Source: Conus ventricosus (Eukaryota; Mollusca; Gastropoda; Neogastropoda; Conidae). From it: DNA of 64,000 nucleotides. The DNA lies in contig CM031611.1 of NCBI GenBank assembly GCA_018398815.1, positions 48,013,590-48,077,589 of the forward strand, read 5' to 3'. The position numbers and the translations under genes are program-made. The notes under the pieces were generated by a model. The model saw nothing but the letters and a program-made list of their open reading frames with translations, searched no databases and was not told the DNA's origin. The first letter of the stretch is position 1. Each line of letters begins with the position of its first letter. This document shows, in pieces, positions 1-10,901 of this stretch.

Positions 1-356
1 GTATGGTGCAGCATTGTGCAGTAAAATCAAGGCAAAATCAAACGAAATGGTTCTGAAGCAGCAAAACAGATGAGTTTTCGCGAAAGCAGAGATTATTTCT
101 GTTTCGCAAAGAAAGTAATTGTGCTGGCTTTCGCACAACGGTGCACGCGCGCATTCTCTATCTGTCTGTCTGCAACCTTGAACAACAACAACAATAACAA
201 CACAAGATATTTTTAGTGTCACTGCTTTGAAAGACCTGAACATCACGAAATCCAGACAAATGCGAAACGCTCACAACTAAGAAACAGAGCAATAATAACA
301 AAACTAAGTAACTAAAGATGATGACAGAAAGAGTATTAGAAACCACTTCAACAATT

Positions 357-380
357 ACAACACACGCACACACGCGCGCA

Positions 381-446
<66 letters not shown>
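357..446. repeat. Compound (CA)n/(GA)n microsatellite
   Basis: (CA)-rich sequence runs to 390, then a pure (AG)n runs to 446. Flanking sequence at 1-356 and 447-1,040 shows no gene. It is AAC/AAG-rich and the open frames there are simple-repeat artefacts. Confidence 0.95.
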
Positions 447-448
<2 letters not shown>

Positions 449-1046
449 ACGAAGACAAGAAAGGCAAAGGAGGAAGAAGACCCACGAAGAAGAGCACAAC
501 AAAGAGAAAAGTATGGAGAGAAGAAGAAAAGGAAGAGGACAACACGACAACAACAGCAAGAGAAAAGAAGCTGAAGGCTGACCTGAGATACACCAGCCAA
601 GATCCAAACGACTGAAAAGACCGTGACACAAAAACACCATCATCACGAAGCTACCAGCACACAAAACACAAACAATGCCCACAACCACACACCACCAGTT
701 TGGCGTGGACGAACATCGTCCGGTTCATTTCCAATGAACGAACTAAAAATGTCTGATTTTACTTTTGAAAAAAAAAATGATAACAATCAAAAGACGGGAA
801 AAAAAAGACGGGTGCAGGAAAAAAATATAACGCCATGACCACTTCTAGCTAAAAGATCAACAGACACTGCAACAAGACATGGGAACGTGGTATCGTTCTG
901 GTGGTATCAGAGCAGTGGGAGACAAGTTCCCTGACATCTGCTCTTTGGGGATGTTTCTTTCTGTGTGTGAAAAATGATTATCATCTTTTGGGAGATCTGG
1001 AGATTAAAACCGAATGCCACTATTGGCTAAAGCAGCGCGCATGTAC

Positions 1047-1137
1047 ACGCGCGCGCACACACACTGATAGATAGACATATAAATAGATACACAGACAGAC
1101 GGACAGACCGATAGATAGATAAACAGGTAGGTACACA

Positions 1138-1193
<56 letters not shown>

Positions 1194-1220
1194 ACACACA
1201 CCACACACACACACACACCC
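1047..1220. repeat. Compound (CA)n / (ATAG)n microsatellite
   Basis: (GCAC)/(CA) start, a GATA/ACAG-type central part, then (CA)n interrupted by CC and TA. No gene is seen up to 1,780; that stretch is pyrimidine-rich, with a CT-rich block at 1,430-1,560. Confidence 0.95.
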
Positions 1221-1829
1221 AAGACGCAGAAAAGTACTGACCTGGTTTCTAAACCCATAAGTATTATCAAACAAGTAAGTTGCATTTCAAAAGTAAAAGG
1301 ATGATGGAGGATGTTGGGGGAGGATGTGTAAAATAAAGAGAAAAGAGCCAGGGAAAAAGGAAAGTGGACCAAAAAAAACCTGTAATCATGAACTTTTGAT
1401 TCTAAAGTTTTGCCATAACTGTGCGTCTCGTCCGTCACCGTCGCTCCTCATTTTTTTCCTCTTTTCTCCTACTACACCTTCTCCCTCCTTTCATGTTCTC
1501 CTCCCTGCTGCAACACCCCCTTCACTCCCCTCCACCATCCCCTCCCCTCCTCCAGTTTCTTCCCGTTTTTTTTATCATCAGTCACACTTCAATGACCACA
1601 GGAATCGCTTGAACAGCCTCCACAAGCCTGTGACGCACACACCCATCTGGAACCTGTCCCTGCGAGTCTGTGTTGAGTGTCCTCTGTCTCTCCCTGTTCT
1701 GTACCTGTCGGTCTGTCTGTCTGTCTCACCAACACACACAACTAAAAACACACACACAAACACAACACATATAATAAAATTATATAATATATATTATAAA
1801 TATATATATATATATATTATATTAGTTAA

Positions 1830-1958
1830 AACAAGTTAAAAGAGGATCTTAAACTATCTACAAATTTGTTTCGAGCGTGTTCGCTGCCATCATCCTGAGA
1901 CAGCGCAACACGCTCGAAACAAATTTGTAATAGTCTTAAGATCTTCTTTAACTTGTTT
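1830..1958. repeat. Fold-back element, ~57-bp inverted repeat with ~14-nt loop
   Basis: The left arm (1,830-1,886) contains TTGTTTCGAGCGTGTT and the right arm (1,900-1,958) contains its complement AACACGCTCGAAACAA. The arms differ at only a few positions, and the loop is close to CCATCATCCTGAGA. It is embedded in (TA)n-rich DNA and shares its core layout with the palindrome at 2,308-2,467. Confidence 0.93.
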
Positions 1959-2307
1959 ACTATGTTGCTCCCCAGGGTTGAGCACTTAAAAATTGTTTTG
2001 GCATTAAATTTGATCTACATTTTATAATATATTATATATATATATAATCTATATTATATACACTCACACATACTTATTTGTTACTTACTATTAGTAATAT
2101 ATATTTATATATATATAAGACATGGTAGTGAATACCAGAGAGATTTTAAAAAATGCTCAACCAACTGGGAGCACAACCATGATGCAATGCATAAACAGCT
2201 AATATTTTAAATACTTATATAACAAATATATATATATATATTATAAAATCAAGTTAAAACAATTAACATAAAACGTAAAAAGTGCTCAACCATGTAGGAG
2301 TGACATG

Positions 2308-2467
2308 CCAGTTTAAAATAGGATTTTAAAATGAAGAGATAAAACCTACAAGCTTGTTTCAAGCTAAAAACGCTCTCCTCAGGGTATATACCCTGAGGAG
2401 AGCGTTTTTAGCTTGAAACAAGCTTGTAGGTTTTATCTCTTCATTTTAAAATCCTATTTTAAACTGG
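2308..2467. repeat. Perfect 160-bp palindrome, 80-nt arms, no spacer
   Basis: Read outward from the centre between 2,387 and 2,388 (AGGGTAT/ATACCCT), the two 80-nt arms are exact reverse complements. The arms contain CTACAAGCTTGTTTCAAGC and CGCTCTCCTCAGGG. Symmetry ends at 2,307/2,468. The left flank carries a GTGCTCAACC motif and the right flank is (TA)n. Confidence 0.97.
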
Positions 2468-2519
<52 letters not shown>

Positions 2520-2700
2520 TTTATATATATATATATATATATTACTTACTCCCAAACATAAATACATACATAAAACACACACACATATATATATACAGAC
2601 AGACAGACAAACATACAGACAGACATAGGTATGAATGTAGATACCTATGTATGTAGATATATAGACAGACATACAGACGTACATACATGCATACAGCGGC
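2468..2700. repeat. (TA)n followed by ACAG/ATAC-type tetranucleotide repeats
   Basis: Nearly pure TA runs to 2,542, then degenerate ACAC, ACAG and ATAC tetranucleotides to about 2,695. No gene. Confidence 0.9.
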
Positions 2701-2965
2701 TTTATCCAAACACCTTAACTCTTTCTGCTGGGCAGTCAACTGGGTGTCGAAAGCAGTGCTTGTTCAGAGCTAAGGGCCTGTAATTATTTCATAATGGGAA
2801 CAACAAGAGTTACCCTCCTTGTTGATTAGTTGACAACAGCATTCAACTATCAGGGAATGTTGGATTTATAACGTCGATTAAAAGTATGAATGCCTTTCTC
2901 CTTGCCTTCAGAAGACAGAGATCCCTCTTCCCCCCTCTCCCTCCTTCTCATCGCCTCTATTTCTC

Positions 2966-3210
2966 CCTCTCATTATCTACCTATCTATCTAATCATCTAT
3001 CGATTCATCTATCTATCTGTCTATTCATCTATCTATCTAATCATCTATCTATATATCTAATCATCTATCCATTCATCTACCTACCTATCTATTTATCTAT
3101 CTATCTTACTATATATCTATCTATCTATTCATCTATCGATCTATCTGTCTGACTTATTGCCTGTCTATCTATGTGCCTGCCGGTCTGTTTTCTATCTGTT
3201 TATCTATGAC
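2966..3210. repeat. (CTAT)n/(ATCT)n degenerate microsatellite
   Basis: Long run of CTAT/ATCT units with frequent single-base changes. It degrades gradually toward 3,210. Confidence 0.93.
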
Positions 3211-3421
3211 GTTTGTCTGCATGTCCGGTAGTGTGTTTAACTGACTACCTGTATATATCTGTCCGTCCTACCTTCCTAGCTACCTCCCCTATCAGAACAC
3301 ACCGAACATACTGGAGACGTCTTCAGAAAAGGAAGTGCCAAGTTTGTCTGTTATATACCCAGTGTGCTGCTGGACAAGCCTGCGGCACGTTTTCTTTCCT
3401 TTCCTTTTTGTTCTGTGCACA

Positions 3422-3490
3422 TTTACACACACACAAACACACACACACGCGCGCATGCACGCACACATACACACACACACACACACACAC
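3422..3490. repeat. (CA)n microsatellite at LINE 5' junction
   Basis: CA-rich with GCGC interruption, directly abutting the truncated LINE. Confidence 0.93.
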
Positions 3491-4307
3491 TGAAATTAAT
3501 CATATAGTACACCTTCTTTCCCAAAAAGGCATTAATATTACTTTTTGTTGGGTGCCTTCTCATTGTGGTATATCGGCAAATGAACAAGTAGACAAAGTTG
3601 TAAAAAAGGCAGCTCAAAACCTTAGCGGCACAGTAACTATAAATGTTCGCTTAGATCTGGCAGAATGTTTCTCTATCATAAATAAAACATCTGATGATAA
3701 TGCAACAAAAACACTGAGGAACTCGGACATATATTATCATAACAATTGCATCAAATGTAATGACAAAAACAATGGGATAACATCATACAAAAGATTTATT
3801 TTCTCATCCAGAAGATTGAAAGTCTAATCCATAATCCATAGGCTTCGTTTAAACTCGTTTAAAACAAAATATTGCAAAGATATTAAATGTATGTGTGGGG
3901 ATTCTATAAGTGTTAATCATTCACTGATTCATTGTCCCAAAACAAAAGAGCTGTTTAATAAATCAGGTATTGAGGGTTTTGTTGATGTATCGACTCCTTT
4001 ATCACTATCTAGTATATTAAACAATTTTGCTACTCTTGAATCTATTTCTAAATGTTTATTAGGCTGTTCACTTAATATTTATCTTTAGCATTTGTGATTG
4101 TTACAGTTACAATTTTAGTTTAAGTTAAACGTTCTGATGAATGGGGTGGGGTGGAGGGTTATGATTACATTCCTTACGTACTACTTTAAAACTTACACTC
4201 CTTACACTCCCTAAAAAATACATCTCTCTCATTCTTTACATCAAGCTCACTCTACACTATAATATTGTCTGAATCACTTCTAGTGGAAGGACGTTAAACT
4301 GAAGAAC

Positions 4308-4308
<1 letters not shown>
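3491..4308 (+). mobile_element. 5'-truncated LINE: RNase H domain, C-terminal zinc motif and 3' UTR
   Basis: The first frame gives HIVHLLSQKGINITFCWVPS followed by HCGISANEQVDKVVKKAAQN. This is the C-terminal part of the RNase H domain found in several non-LTR retrotransposon clades (WVPSHxGIxxNExVDxxAKKA). After frame breaks near 3,826, the 3,891-4,088 frame gives CGDSISVNHSLIHCPKTKEL, the usual C-x-C...H-x4-C end of such ORFs. The 3' UTR ends AAGGACGTTAAACTGAAGAAC (split by a short run into the tail) at about 4,308, directly followed by (AC)n. The reverse transcriptase is absent. The left end abuts a (CA)n tract at 3,422-3,490, so this is a dead, 5'-truncated copy. Confidence 0.85.
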
Positions 4309-4368
<60 letters not shown>

Positions 4369-4434
4369 GCACGCACGCACGTACACACACACACACACAC
4401 ACACACAACACACACACACACACACACACACACA
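4309..4434. repeat. (CA)n microsatellite at LINE 3' end
   Basis: About 125 bp of CA with a GCAC/GTAC interruption; it takes the place of a LINE tail. The following 4,435-4,890 holds no recognisable gene. Confidence 0.95.
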
Positions 4435-4890
4435 ACGAATAAAAGAATGAAAATGAATATTAAATTAAAGGGGAAAAAAGGGGGGCAGTCACGCGATCGC
4501 TACCAGAGACAGGAAAATGCCCAGAAAGCCGTGTGGTCGAAGATCCAACTCACTTTCCTGACAGCCGCTCCAGATACAGGCTCTTAAGACTGGCATGAAC
4601 AGACCATTAACAGGCAGCTTAACATATAGCCTACCAGACCCAAACTCGTGTAAGCTTAACCCTGATGGAATGCTCTGCAATAACGATCAATGACGACAAA
4701 TCTATGCTGCAAAACAGAGATAATCGCATTAGTCAGAAAAGACAATGATGGCTCCGCCTACGGACCACGATGGTTGTGGGCTGAACGAAAACCATAATCC
4801 GTCTAACTTTATGATCGGGTTGTGTGCACAGACACCAGACGGTTCTCTTGACAGTTACAGTCTGATCTGAGATCATCTGATTCTGAAGTG

Positions 4891-4913
4891 CTCTCTCTCT
4901 CTCTCTCTCTCTC

Positions 4914-4993
<80 letters not shown>

Positions 4994-5015
4994 ACACACG
5001 CCCGCGCGCCCACGT
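4891..5015. repeat. (CT)n then (CA)n microsatellite
   Basis: Pure (CT)n with CTCC interruptions to about 4,949, then (CA)n to 4,999 and a short GC-rich CGCG shoulder. Confidence 0.95.
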
Positions 5016-5128
5016 ACACACGCACTAAAACCCAACATAGAAATAAAAAACAAGAACTTACAAAAACGCGATAATTCAGAAATATGCCTGCAGAGAGATA
5101 CAGGGAGAGAAGGCGTTCGGAAACTATC

Positions 5129-5130
<2 letters not shown>

Positions 5131-5200
<70 letters not shown>

Positions 5201-5292
5201 CAGACAACAGACAGACAGACAGACAGAGACAGCCAGCCAGACAGACAGAGACAGAGACAAACGGACAGACAGACAGACAGACAGACAGATTG
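5131..5292. repeat. (GA)n then (ACAG)n microsatellite
   Basis: (GA)n to about 5,201, then ACAG/CCAG tetranucleotides to 5,290. The adjoining 5,340-5,540 is AAAC-rich simple sequence. No gene. Confidence 0.95.
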
Positions 5293-5666
5293 ACAGAGAC
5301 AGCCTTCGGGGAGAGGGATGAAGAAGATCACAGGGAGAAATTCACACAAACAAACAAAAATAACAACCTACCCTCTAACATAACCAAAGTAACAAACAAA
5401 CAAAACAAACAAAAACAAAAAATGCCGAAACCTGCAAACAAATGAACAAACAACAAAGGAAACGATCGACAAGAAAAAAGAAATCATGTATGTAAAGTAA
5501 GCACAAACACAGAATAAATGAATAAATAAAACGAACCCCCAAAACGGTAAAGGTATACGAGTCCACCACACAAACACACGTCTCACACGTCATGGAAGTG
5601 AGCTCCCTTGACCAAGATGGAGAGGAAAGGTGGACAGAGGTCACCTGTCCATTACCCAGACGACCT

Positions 5667-5671
5667 CCCCC

Positions 5672-5702
<31 letters not shown>

Positions 5703-5725
5703 CACTACCACTACCACCACCACCT
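5667..5725. repeat. Poly(C) / (CA) / (CCA)n tract
   Basis: A run of about 22 C followed by CA and CCA repeats. A complementary-type GGTGG stretch occurs at 5,885-5,893. Confidence 0.9.
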
Positions 5726-6015
5726 CCTCCCCCTTCCCTCCAACTGTCCACGGCACACTACACACACCGACAGACCGACAGACGGACGAAGGAGAAGAGA
5801 CAAAGGGATGGAGGGAGGGATGGTAGACATACAGATTCTTCTTCACCTATTGTTCTGTGGATAGAGAGGCTTTCGCGGCGAGTGTGGTGGTGGTATGGCC
5901 GCGTGACTAAGACGTGGAGCAAGCAATGTGATCTGGCCGATACCTGACCGGAGTTGTCTTTCTTTCTTTGACCATGAATTTCAAAGACCTCATTCTCTGG
6001 TATGCCAAGATTCGA

Positions 6016-6433
6016 GTCCATGGTTACAGTTTAGGCCCAAAACACTATATTTTCTCTGTTACACTCACAGCTGTGCCTGGCTTTTCTCTGAAGATCAGCC
6101 AGTACCAAAACATATTAATCGCACGGTCCAGCCCTTGACCCATAACCTGACTCTGATGCAGGTTTCATGTCCGTTTCTTTTTTCTGTGCAAGCACGATCC
6201 ACATGACCCTTCATTTTCCTGTCGTCTGCTGGACTTTTCACTCCAAAATCCTAGTGCCCTACCAATGGCGTAGAAACAAAAGGAGTCCACAAGTCATGCA
6301 TTATTCTGCTATTTTTGCTGACCTATGGCACTGAAATGATTTACTGACCCTAAATTCTAGCATAAAATCATCTTTTTCACATCCGATTTTTTTTTTTTGT
6401 CACAGAGCCTGGGCCATTTTCATCTGTTCAAAC
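6016..6433 (+). repeat. Dispersed repeat family A, copy 1
   Basis: About 415 bp, closely similar in direct orientation to 15,912-16,327. It starts GTCCATGGTTACAGTTTA and ends CATCTGTTCAAAC in both places. There is no open frame worth calling and the terminal structure is not diagnostic. Confidence 0.88.
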
Positions 6434-6619
6434 TTTGTTTTTTAACTACTTGACCTTTACTGTAACCCCGAACTCTGACCTCATTATGCGCTTCAAAGAT
6501 CTCTTCCTGTTTTCAATTACTTCGCACCGCAGAGGCCTGTCACCGCCGTGTTTTCATCCACTGCTGCACATTTTCATTTCTCTATGTGTTATTCGTCTCA
6601 TCTTTTTCCTGGGCATTAT

Positions 6620-7040
6620 TGTTTACTGAAAATTTCTCTCTCCACGTATTACTATTGTTTACCACAAAGATGGCATTCTCCTCTCCATTATTATTCCCAC
6701 CAAAACAAACAAAAAATTCTGCTATTTTACTACTTAGCACAAACATTTCTTTCTCTACTGTGCGTTTATTTATCACAAGGGTATCTTTATTCCCTTGTAT
6801 CATTAATCACCATGAAGAACTCTTTCTCCACTCTATTTTTGTTCGCCACAAAGATCTCTTTTTCCTCCGAAGGGAAAAAAGTCTATTTCCTCTGTATTAT
6901 TACTCACCACAAAATCTTTTCTGTTCTGTGTCATCATTTGCTACAAAGATTGTATTTCTCCTCTGTATTATTGCTCACGACAAAATTCAATTTCTTTACT
7001 GACAATATTATTCCCTTAAAAAATAAAAAAAATCTTTCTC
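6620..7040. repeat. Degenerate ~40-45 bp minisatellite
   Basis: The phrase 'TCTCCTCTGTATTATT-x-CTCACCACAAA(A/G)AT' recurs about every 40-45 bp with heavy decay, for example around 6,890 and 6,960. Not coding, although frames stay open by pyrimidine bias. Confidence 0.65.
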
Positions 7041-7059
7041 CTTCGTATTTTTTTCTGCA

Positions 7060-7750
7060 ATCCGCAGGGAGCATCTATGTTAACATCAAGAGGCAACCAC
7101 CGGAGGAGACACCGCACTGCTTCGAGCCAATCGTCCTTTGAGGGATTCATTGCGCCTGTTCTGATCTAACATACGCAGGACACCACTTACTCCCCCTATT
7201 GACGACAATAATTGTTTACTTGCGGAGCCAGCGTGAGTGGCTTCTCCCTCCGGAGGTGCCAGCCACCACGTCCGTTAAACAGCCCCCATGAATTTGCCAG
7301 TACCGGTGACCCCGACGGAATCAAACCAGACCACCAGACTGGAGGGACATCGAAACTGAGGTCCATGAGAACAGGACATAAAGGGCCACTGAATTTGATT
7401 TTTTTTATTCTAATGCTGATCGATGAAATGAGATGATGAAGAGATGCTATGGATTTCCATTCCGTGGTGAACTGCATGACGGGTGTACTCTAACCTTACT
7501 TTCATAATCTCCATCCGCGTCAACCAGACCCGAGAGATACAACAACCTGCAGTGTTGGTCAGGGAAATTTGCGCAACATTCTCATAGACACGACCATTAA
7601 TGGAGAAATCAGCTATGTGGTCCCAGTCTTCCCAACTGAGCCCGTAGCAAACTCAACTCGGTAGGAGCCGGTCGGGGCAGAAACAAATGTTCATGGCTCT
7701 GATAGGATCGACCCACACCATCCAACCGGAACCGACCGCGAGCTCACACC
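7060..7750 (-). mobile_element. Long tRNA-headed SINE-like element, minus-strand copy
   Basis: The reverse complement of this segment aligns with 49,325-50,156. It has a tRNA-like promoter remnant (GTGGGTCGATCC near 7,715, a decayed B box) and then GACCGGCTCCTACC. Further shared blocks are GTTGGGAAGACTGGGACCAC, TGACCAACACTGCAGGT and a 3' part with GCCACTTTCCTCCGG-like GC-rich sequence. It ends near a CTGCAATCCGCAGGGAGCA block at about 7,060. No protein is encoded. Confidence 0.8.
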
Positions 7751-7814
7751 CTGTCGCAAACGTGCGGCTGGTCTCTCACGACGACTTGTTAAAGTTGTTG
7801 AACAGCCAAAAAGA

Positions 7815-7885
7815 GACCTTTTCTCTCTCCTCTCTCTCACTCACTCTCTAGTCTCTCCTCCTACTCTCTCTCTCTCTCTCCTCTA
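7815..7885. repeat. CT-rich simple sequence
   Basis: TCTC-rich tract between the SINE copy and the 500-bp tandem array. 7,886-8,075 holds no gene. Confidence 0.8.
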
Positions 7886-8075
7886 AGTTGTGCACAGCTA
7901 CTTGCCGCTACTCTCATCCCTTCGCACGTTGTAAAAGTGTGTTGTGTCACCTGGAAATCCCCCCACCACCCCTTTCTTCTATTTTTTCTTTCCTTTTCTT
8001 TCATCATGGCCGGTACCAGCTATTGACACATCCTCCCCTCCCTTCCTCATGTTCTGTGCCGTAATCAATGAAGGT

Positions 8076-10075
8076 TATTAACTAGGCTGACCCTGGTAAG
8101 TCCAGTGACGGTGAGGAAAGACCCACTGACCACAGGGAAAGTCCTGTTGACAGTGGAAAGACTACAACTTTGGATTCTCTCTTGAGGGCACATAAGACGT
8201 ATGGCGAAACTTGGCTGTGTCTGGAGTGGCACTGTCTTCATCTGTCCGTGGCAGGGAGGTTGGTCTGTGGGGTGTGCTCGCAGCTGGAAGGTGGTGTTTT
8301 TCGCCGGTGGGGCTCTGCATCATGAAATACGGGCTGGTACACCCATGGGATGCTACTTAAGGCTGTTAGAGCTGCATCCTGTAGTCTAATTTACCTCTTT
8401 CAGAGCAGTTATGTCCCTTATATCTAATGGAGTTCTCCGTGCCGGCCTGTACCCATCGTCACACAGCCGGCCTCCAAGGTGGTACAGACTGCTCTAAAGG
8501 CGGTGAAGACGGTGCTCTCTGGGTCCTCCCCAGCACCTTCTCGGGTGTTTCTTTTTGTTTGCCTTAACTAGGCGACCTGGAGAAAGGTCCAGTGACGGTG
8601 AGGAAAGACTCACTGACCACAGGGAAAGTCCTGTTACAGTGGGAAAGACTACAACTTTGGATTCTCTCTTGAGGGCACATAAGACCGTATGGCGAAAGCT
8701 TGGCTGTGTCTGGAGTGGCACTGTCTTCATCTGTCCGTGGGCAGGGTGGTTGGGTCTGTGGGTGTGCTCGGCAGCTGGATGGTGTGTTTTTTTCGCCGGT
8801 GGCTCTGCAGTCATGAAATACGGGCTGTACAAACCCCTGGGATGCCCACTTTAAGGCTGTTATGAGCTGCATCCTGTAGTCTAATTTACCTCTGTTCAGG
8901 AGCAGTTATGTCCCTTGATATCTTAATGGAGTGTCCTGCGCGTGCCTGTACCCATCGTCAACACAGCGCGGGGCCCCCAAGGGTGGTACAGGACTGCTCT
9001 AAAGGCGGTGAAGACGGTGCTTCTCTGGTCCTCCCCAGCACCTTCGGGTGTTTCTTTTCTTCTTTGCCTTAACTAGGCTGACCCTGGAGAAAGGTCCAGT
9101 GACGGTGAGGAAAGACCCACTGACCACAGGGAAAGTCCTGTTGACAGTGGGGAAAGACTACAACTTTGGGTCTCTCTTGAGGGCACATAAGACCGTATGG
9201 CGAAAGCTTGGCTGTGTCTGGAGTGGCACTGTCTTCATCTGTCCGTGGGCAAGGGTGGTTGGGTCTGTGGGTGTGCTCGCAGCTGGAGGGTGGTGTTTTT
9301 TTCGCCGGTGGGCTCTGCAGTCATGAAATACGGCTGGTACACCCATGGGGATGCTACTTTAAGGCTGTTATGAGCTGCATCCTGTAGTCTAATTTACCTC
9401 TGTTCAGGAGCAGTTATGTCCCTTGATATCTAATGGAGTGTCCTGCGCGTGCCTGTACCCATCGTCAACACAGCGCGGGCCTCCAGGGTGGTACAGGACT
9501 GCTCTAAAGGCGGGTGAAGACGTGCTTCTCTGGGTCCTCCCCAGCACCTTCGGGTGTTTCTTTTTCTTCTTTGCCTTAACTAGGCTGACCCTGGAGAAAG
9601 GTCCAGTTACGTGAGGAAAGACCCACTGACCACAGGGAAAGTCCTTTGACAGTGGGAAAGACTACAACTTTGGATTCTCTCTTGAGGGCACATAAGACCG
9701 TATGCGAAAGCTTGGCTGTGTCTGGAGTGGCACTGTCTTCATCTGTCCGTGGCAGGGGTGTTGGTCTGTGGGTGTGCTCGGCAGCTGGAGGTGGTGTTTT
9801 TCGCCGTGGGCTCTGCATCATGAAATACGGGCTGGTACACCCATGGGATGCTACTTTAAGGCTGTTATGAGCTGCATCCTGTAGTCTAATTTACCTCTGT
9901 TCAGAGCAGTTATGTCCCTTGATATCTTAATGGAGTGTCCTGCGCGTGCCTGTACCCATCGTCAACACAGCGCGGGCCTCCAAGGGTGGTACAGACTGCC
10001 TCTAAAAGGCGGGTGAAGACGGTGCTTCTCTGGGTCCTCCCCAGCACCTTCGGTGTTTCTTTTTCTTTTCTGAAG
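8076..10075 (+). repeat. Tandem array, four copies of a ~490-510 bp unit
   Basis: Copies begin with AACTAGGCTGACCCTGG or its variants at about 8,080, 8,566, 9,069 and 9,579. Each contains GTGAGGAAAGACCCACTGAC, CTCTCTTGAGGGCACATAAG, TGTCTGGAGTGGCACTGTC and CTCCCCAGCACCTTC. Copies differ mainly by one-base gains or losses in short runs, not by substitutions. The open frames inside are broken by these indels and have no recognisable product. A diverged inverted relative lies at 16,925-17,330. Confidence 0.93.
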
Positions 10076-10084
10076 GTTATTGTC

Positions 10085-10390
10085 CTCGACGTCATCGTCG
10101 TTGTACGTCATCATAGTCATCATCATCATCATCGTCGTCGTCGTCATCATCATCATCATTAGTAATGCTCTTTTTCTATGGAGCCCTATCAACTTATTCC
10201 AGTAGTAGTAGTAGTAGTAACTGTTGTCATAGTCGTAGTCGCCGTCATAGTTTAAATAATAGTAGTAGTAGTCGTCGTCGTCGTCGTCGTCATAGTAGTA
10301 GTAGTAGTAACAGTAGTAGCAGCAGTAGCAGTTTATAGTAGTGGTAATAGTAGTACTGATAGTGGTGATGATGGTGATCGTCATAGTACT
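10085..10390. repeat. Trinucleotide tract of GTC/ATC/GTA/CGT units
   Basis: Alternating blocks of (CAT)n, (CGT)n and (AGT)n, for example about seven CGT at 10,271-10,291 and AGT runs either side. Confidence 0.92.
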
Positions 10391-10548
10391 ACAAGTCTTC
10401 TTCTTCCTCTCCGTCCCCTTCTGCGATTGTTGCTGCGGATTCTGGCGAATAGCCTTGCACGGGTTTCATTGAAACGAGGTCATTACACGATCATGCTCAC
10501 CTCTTTCCATCCCGTGACCGCTCAGCATTCTCCCTCTTTCTCTCCAAC

Positions 10549-10561
10549 ACACACGCGCGCG

Positions 10562-10632
<71 letters not shown>

Positions 10633-10635
10633 ATA
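10549..10635. repeat. (GC)n/(CA)n microsatellite
   Basis: CGCGCG run, then (AC)n of about 60 bp and a CATACA interruption. Confidence 0.95.
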
Positions 10636-10836
10636 CACGCTTTGCACACTCCCTCACCACACACACACATTTGCCACACTGCTTCCTCACTCGCACTACG
10701 CACCACACCCTACTCTCTCTCCCCCGTCTCTCTCTCGTCTCTCTGTTCTCGTTGCGGTGTCGTCTTCGGGGGGGGGTCGCGGGATGGTTGTGCCTATTCT
10801 TGTTGGGGTAGGGTTTCGATCGGGGTCTTTCGAAAT

Positions 10837-10859
10837 GGGGTAGGGGGGGTGGGGGGGAT

Positions 10860-10898
<39 letters not shown>
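10837..10898. repeat. Poly(G) tract
   Basis: G-rich from 10,837 with a pure G run of nearly 40 at about 10,861-10,898. Adjacent 10,899-11,790 is CCCC/CACC-rich simple sequence with no gene. Confidence 0.95.

Positions 10899-10901
<3 letters not shown>

Noticed and set aside
158..688. 176-residue open frame on the minus strand
   Set aside because: It consists largely of translated (CT)n and (TG)n simple sequence with no domain or splice support.
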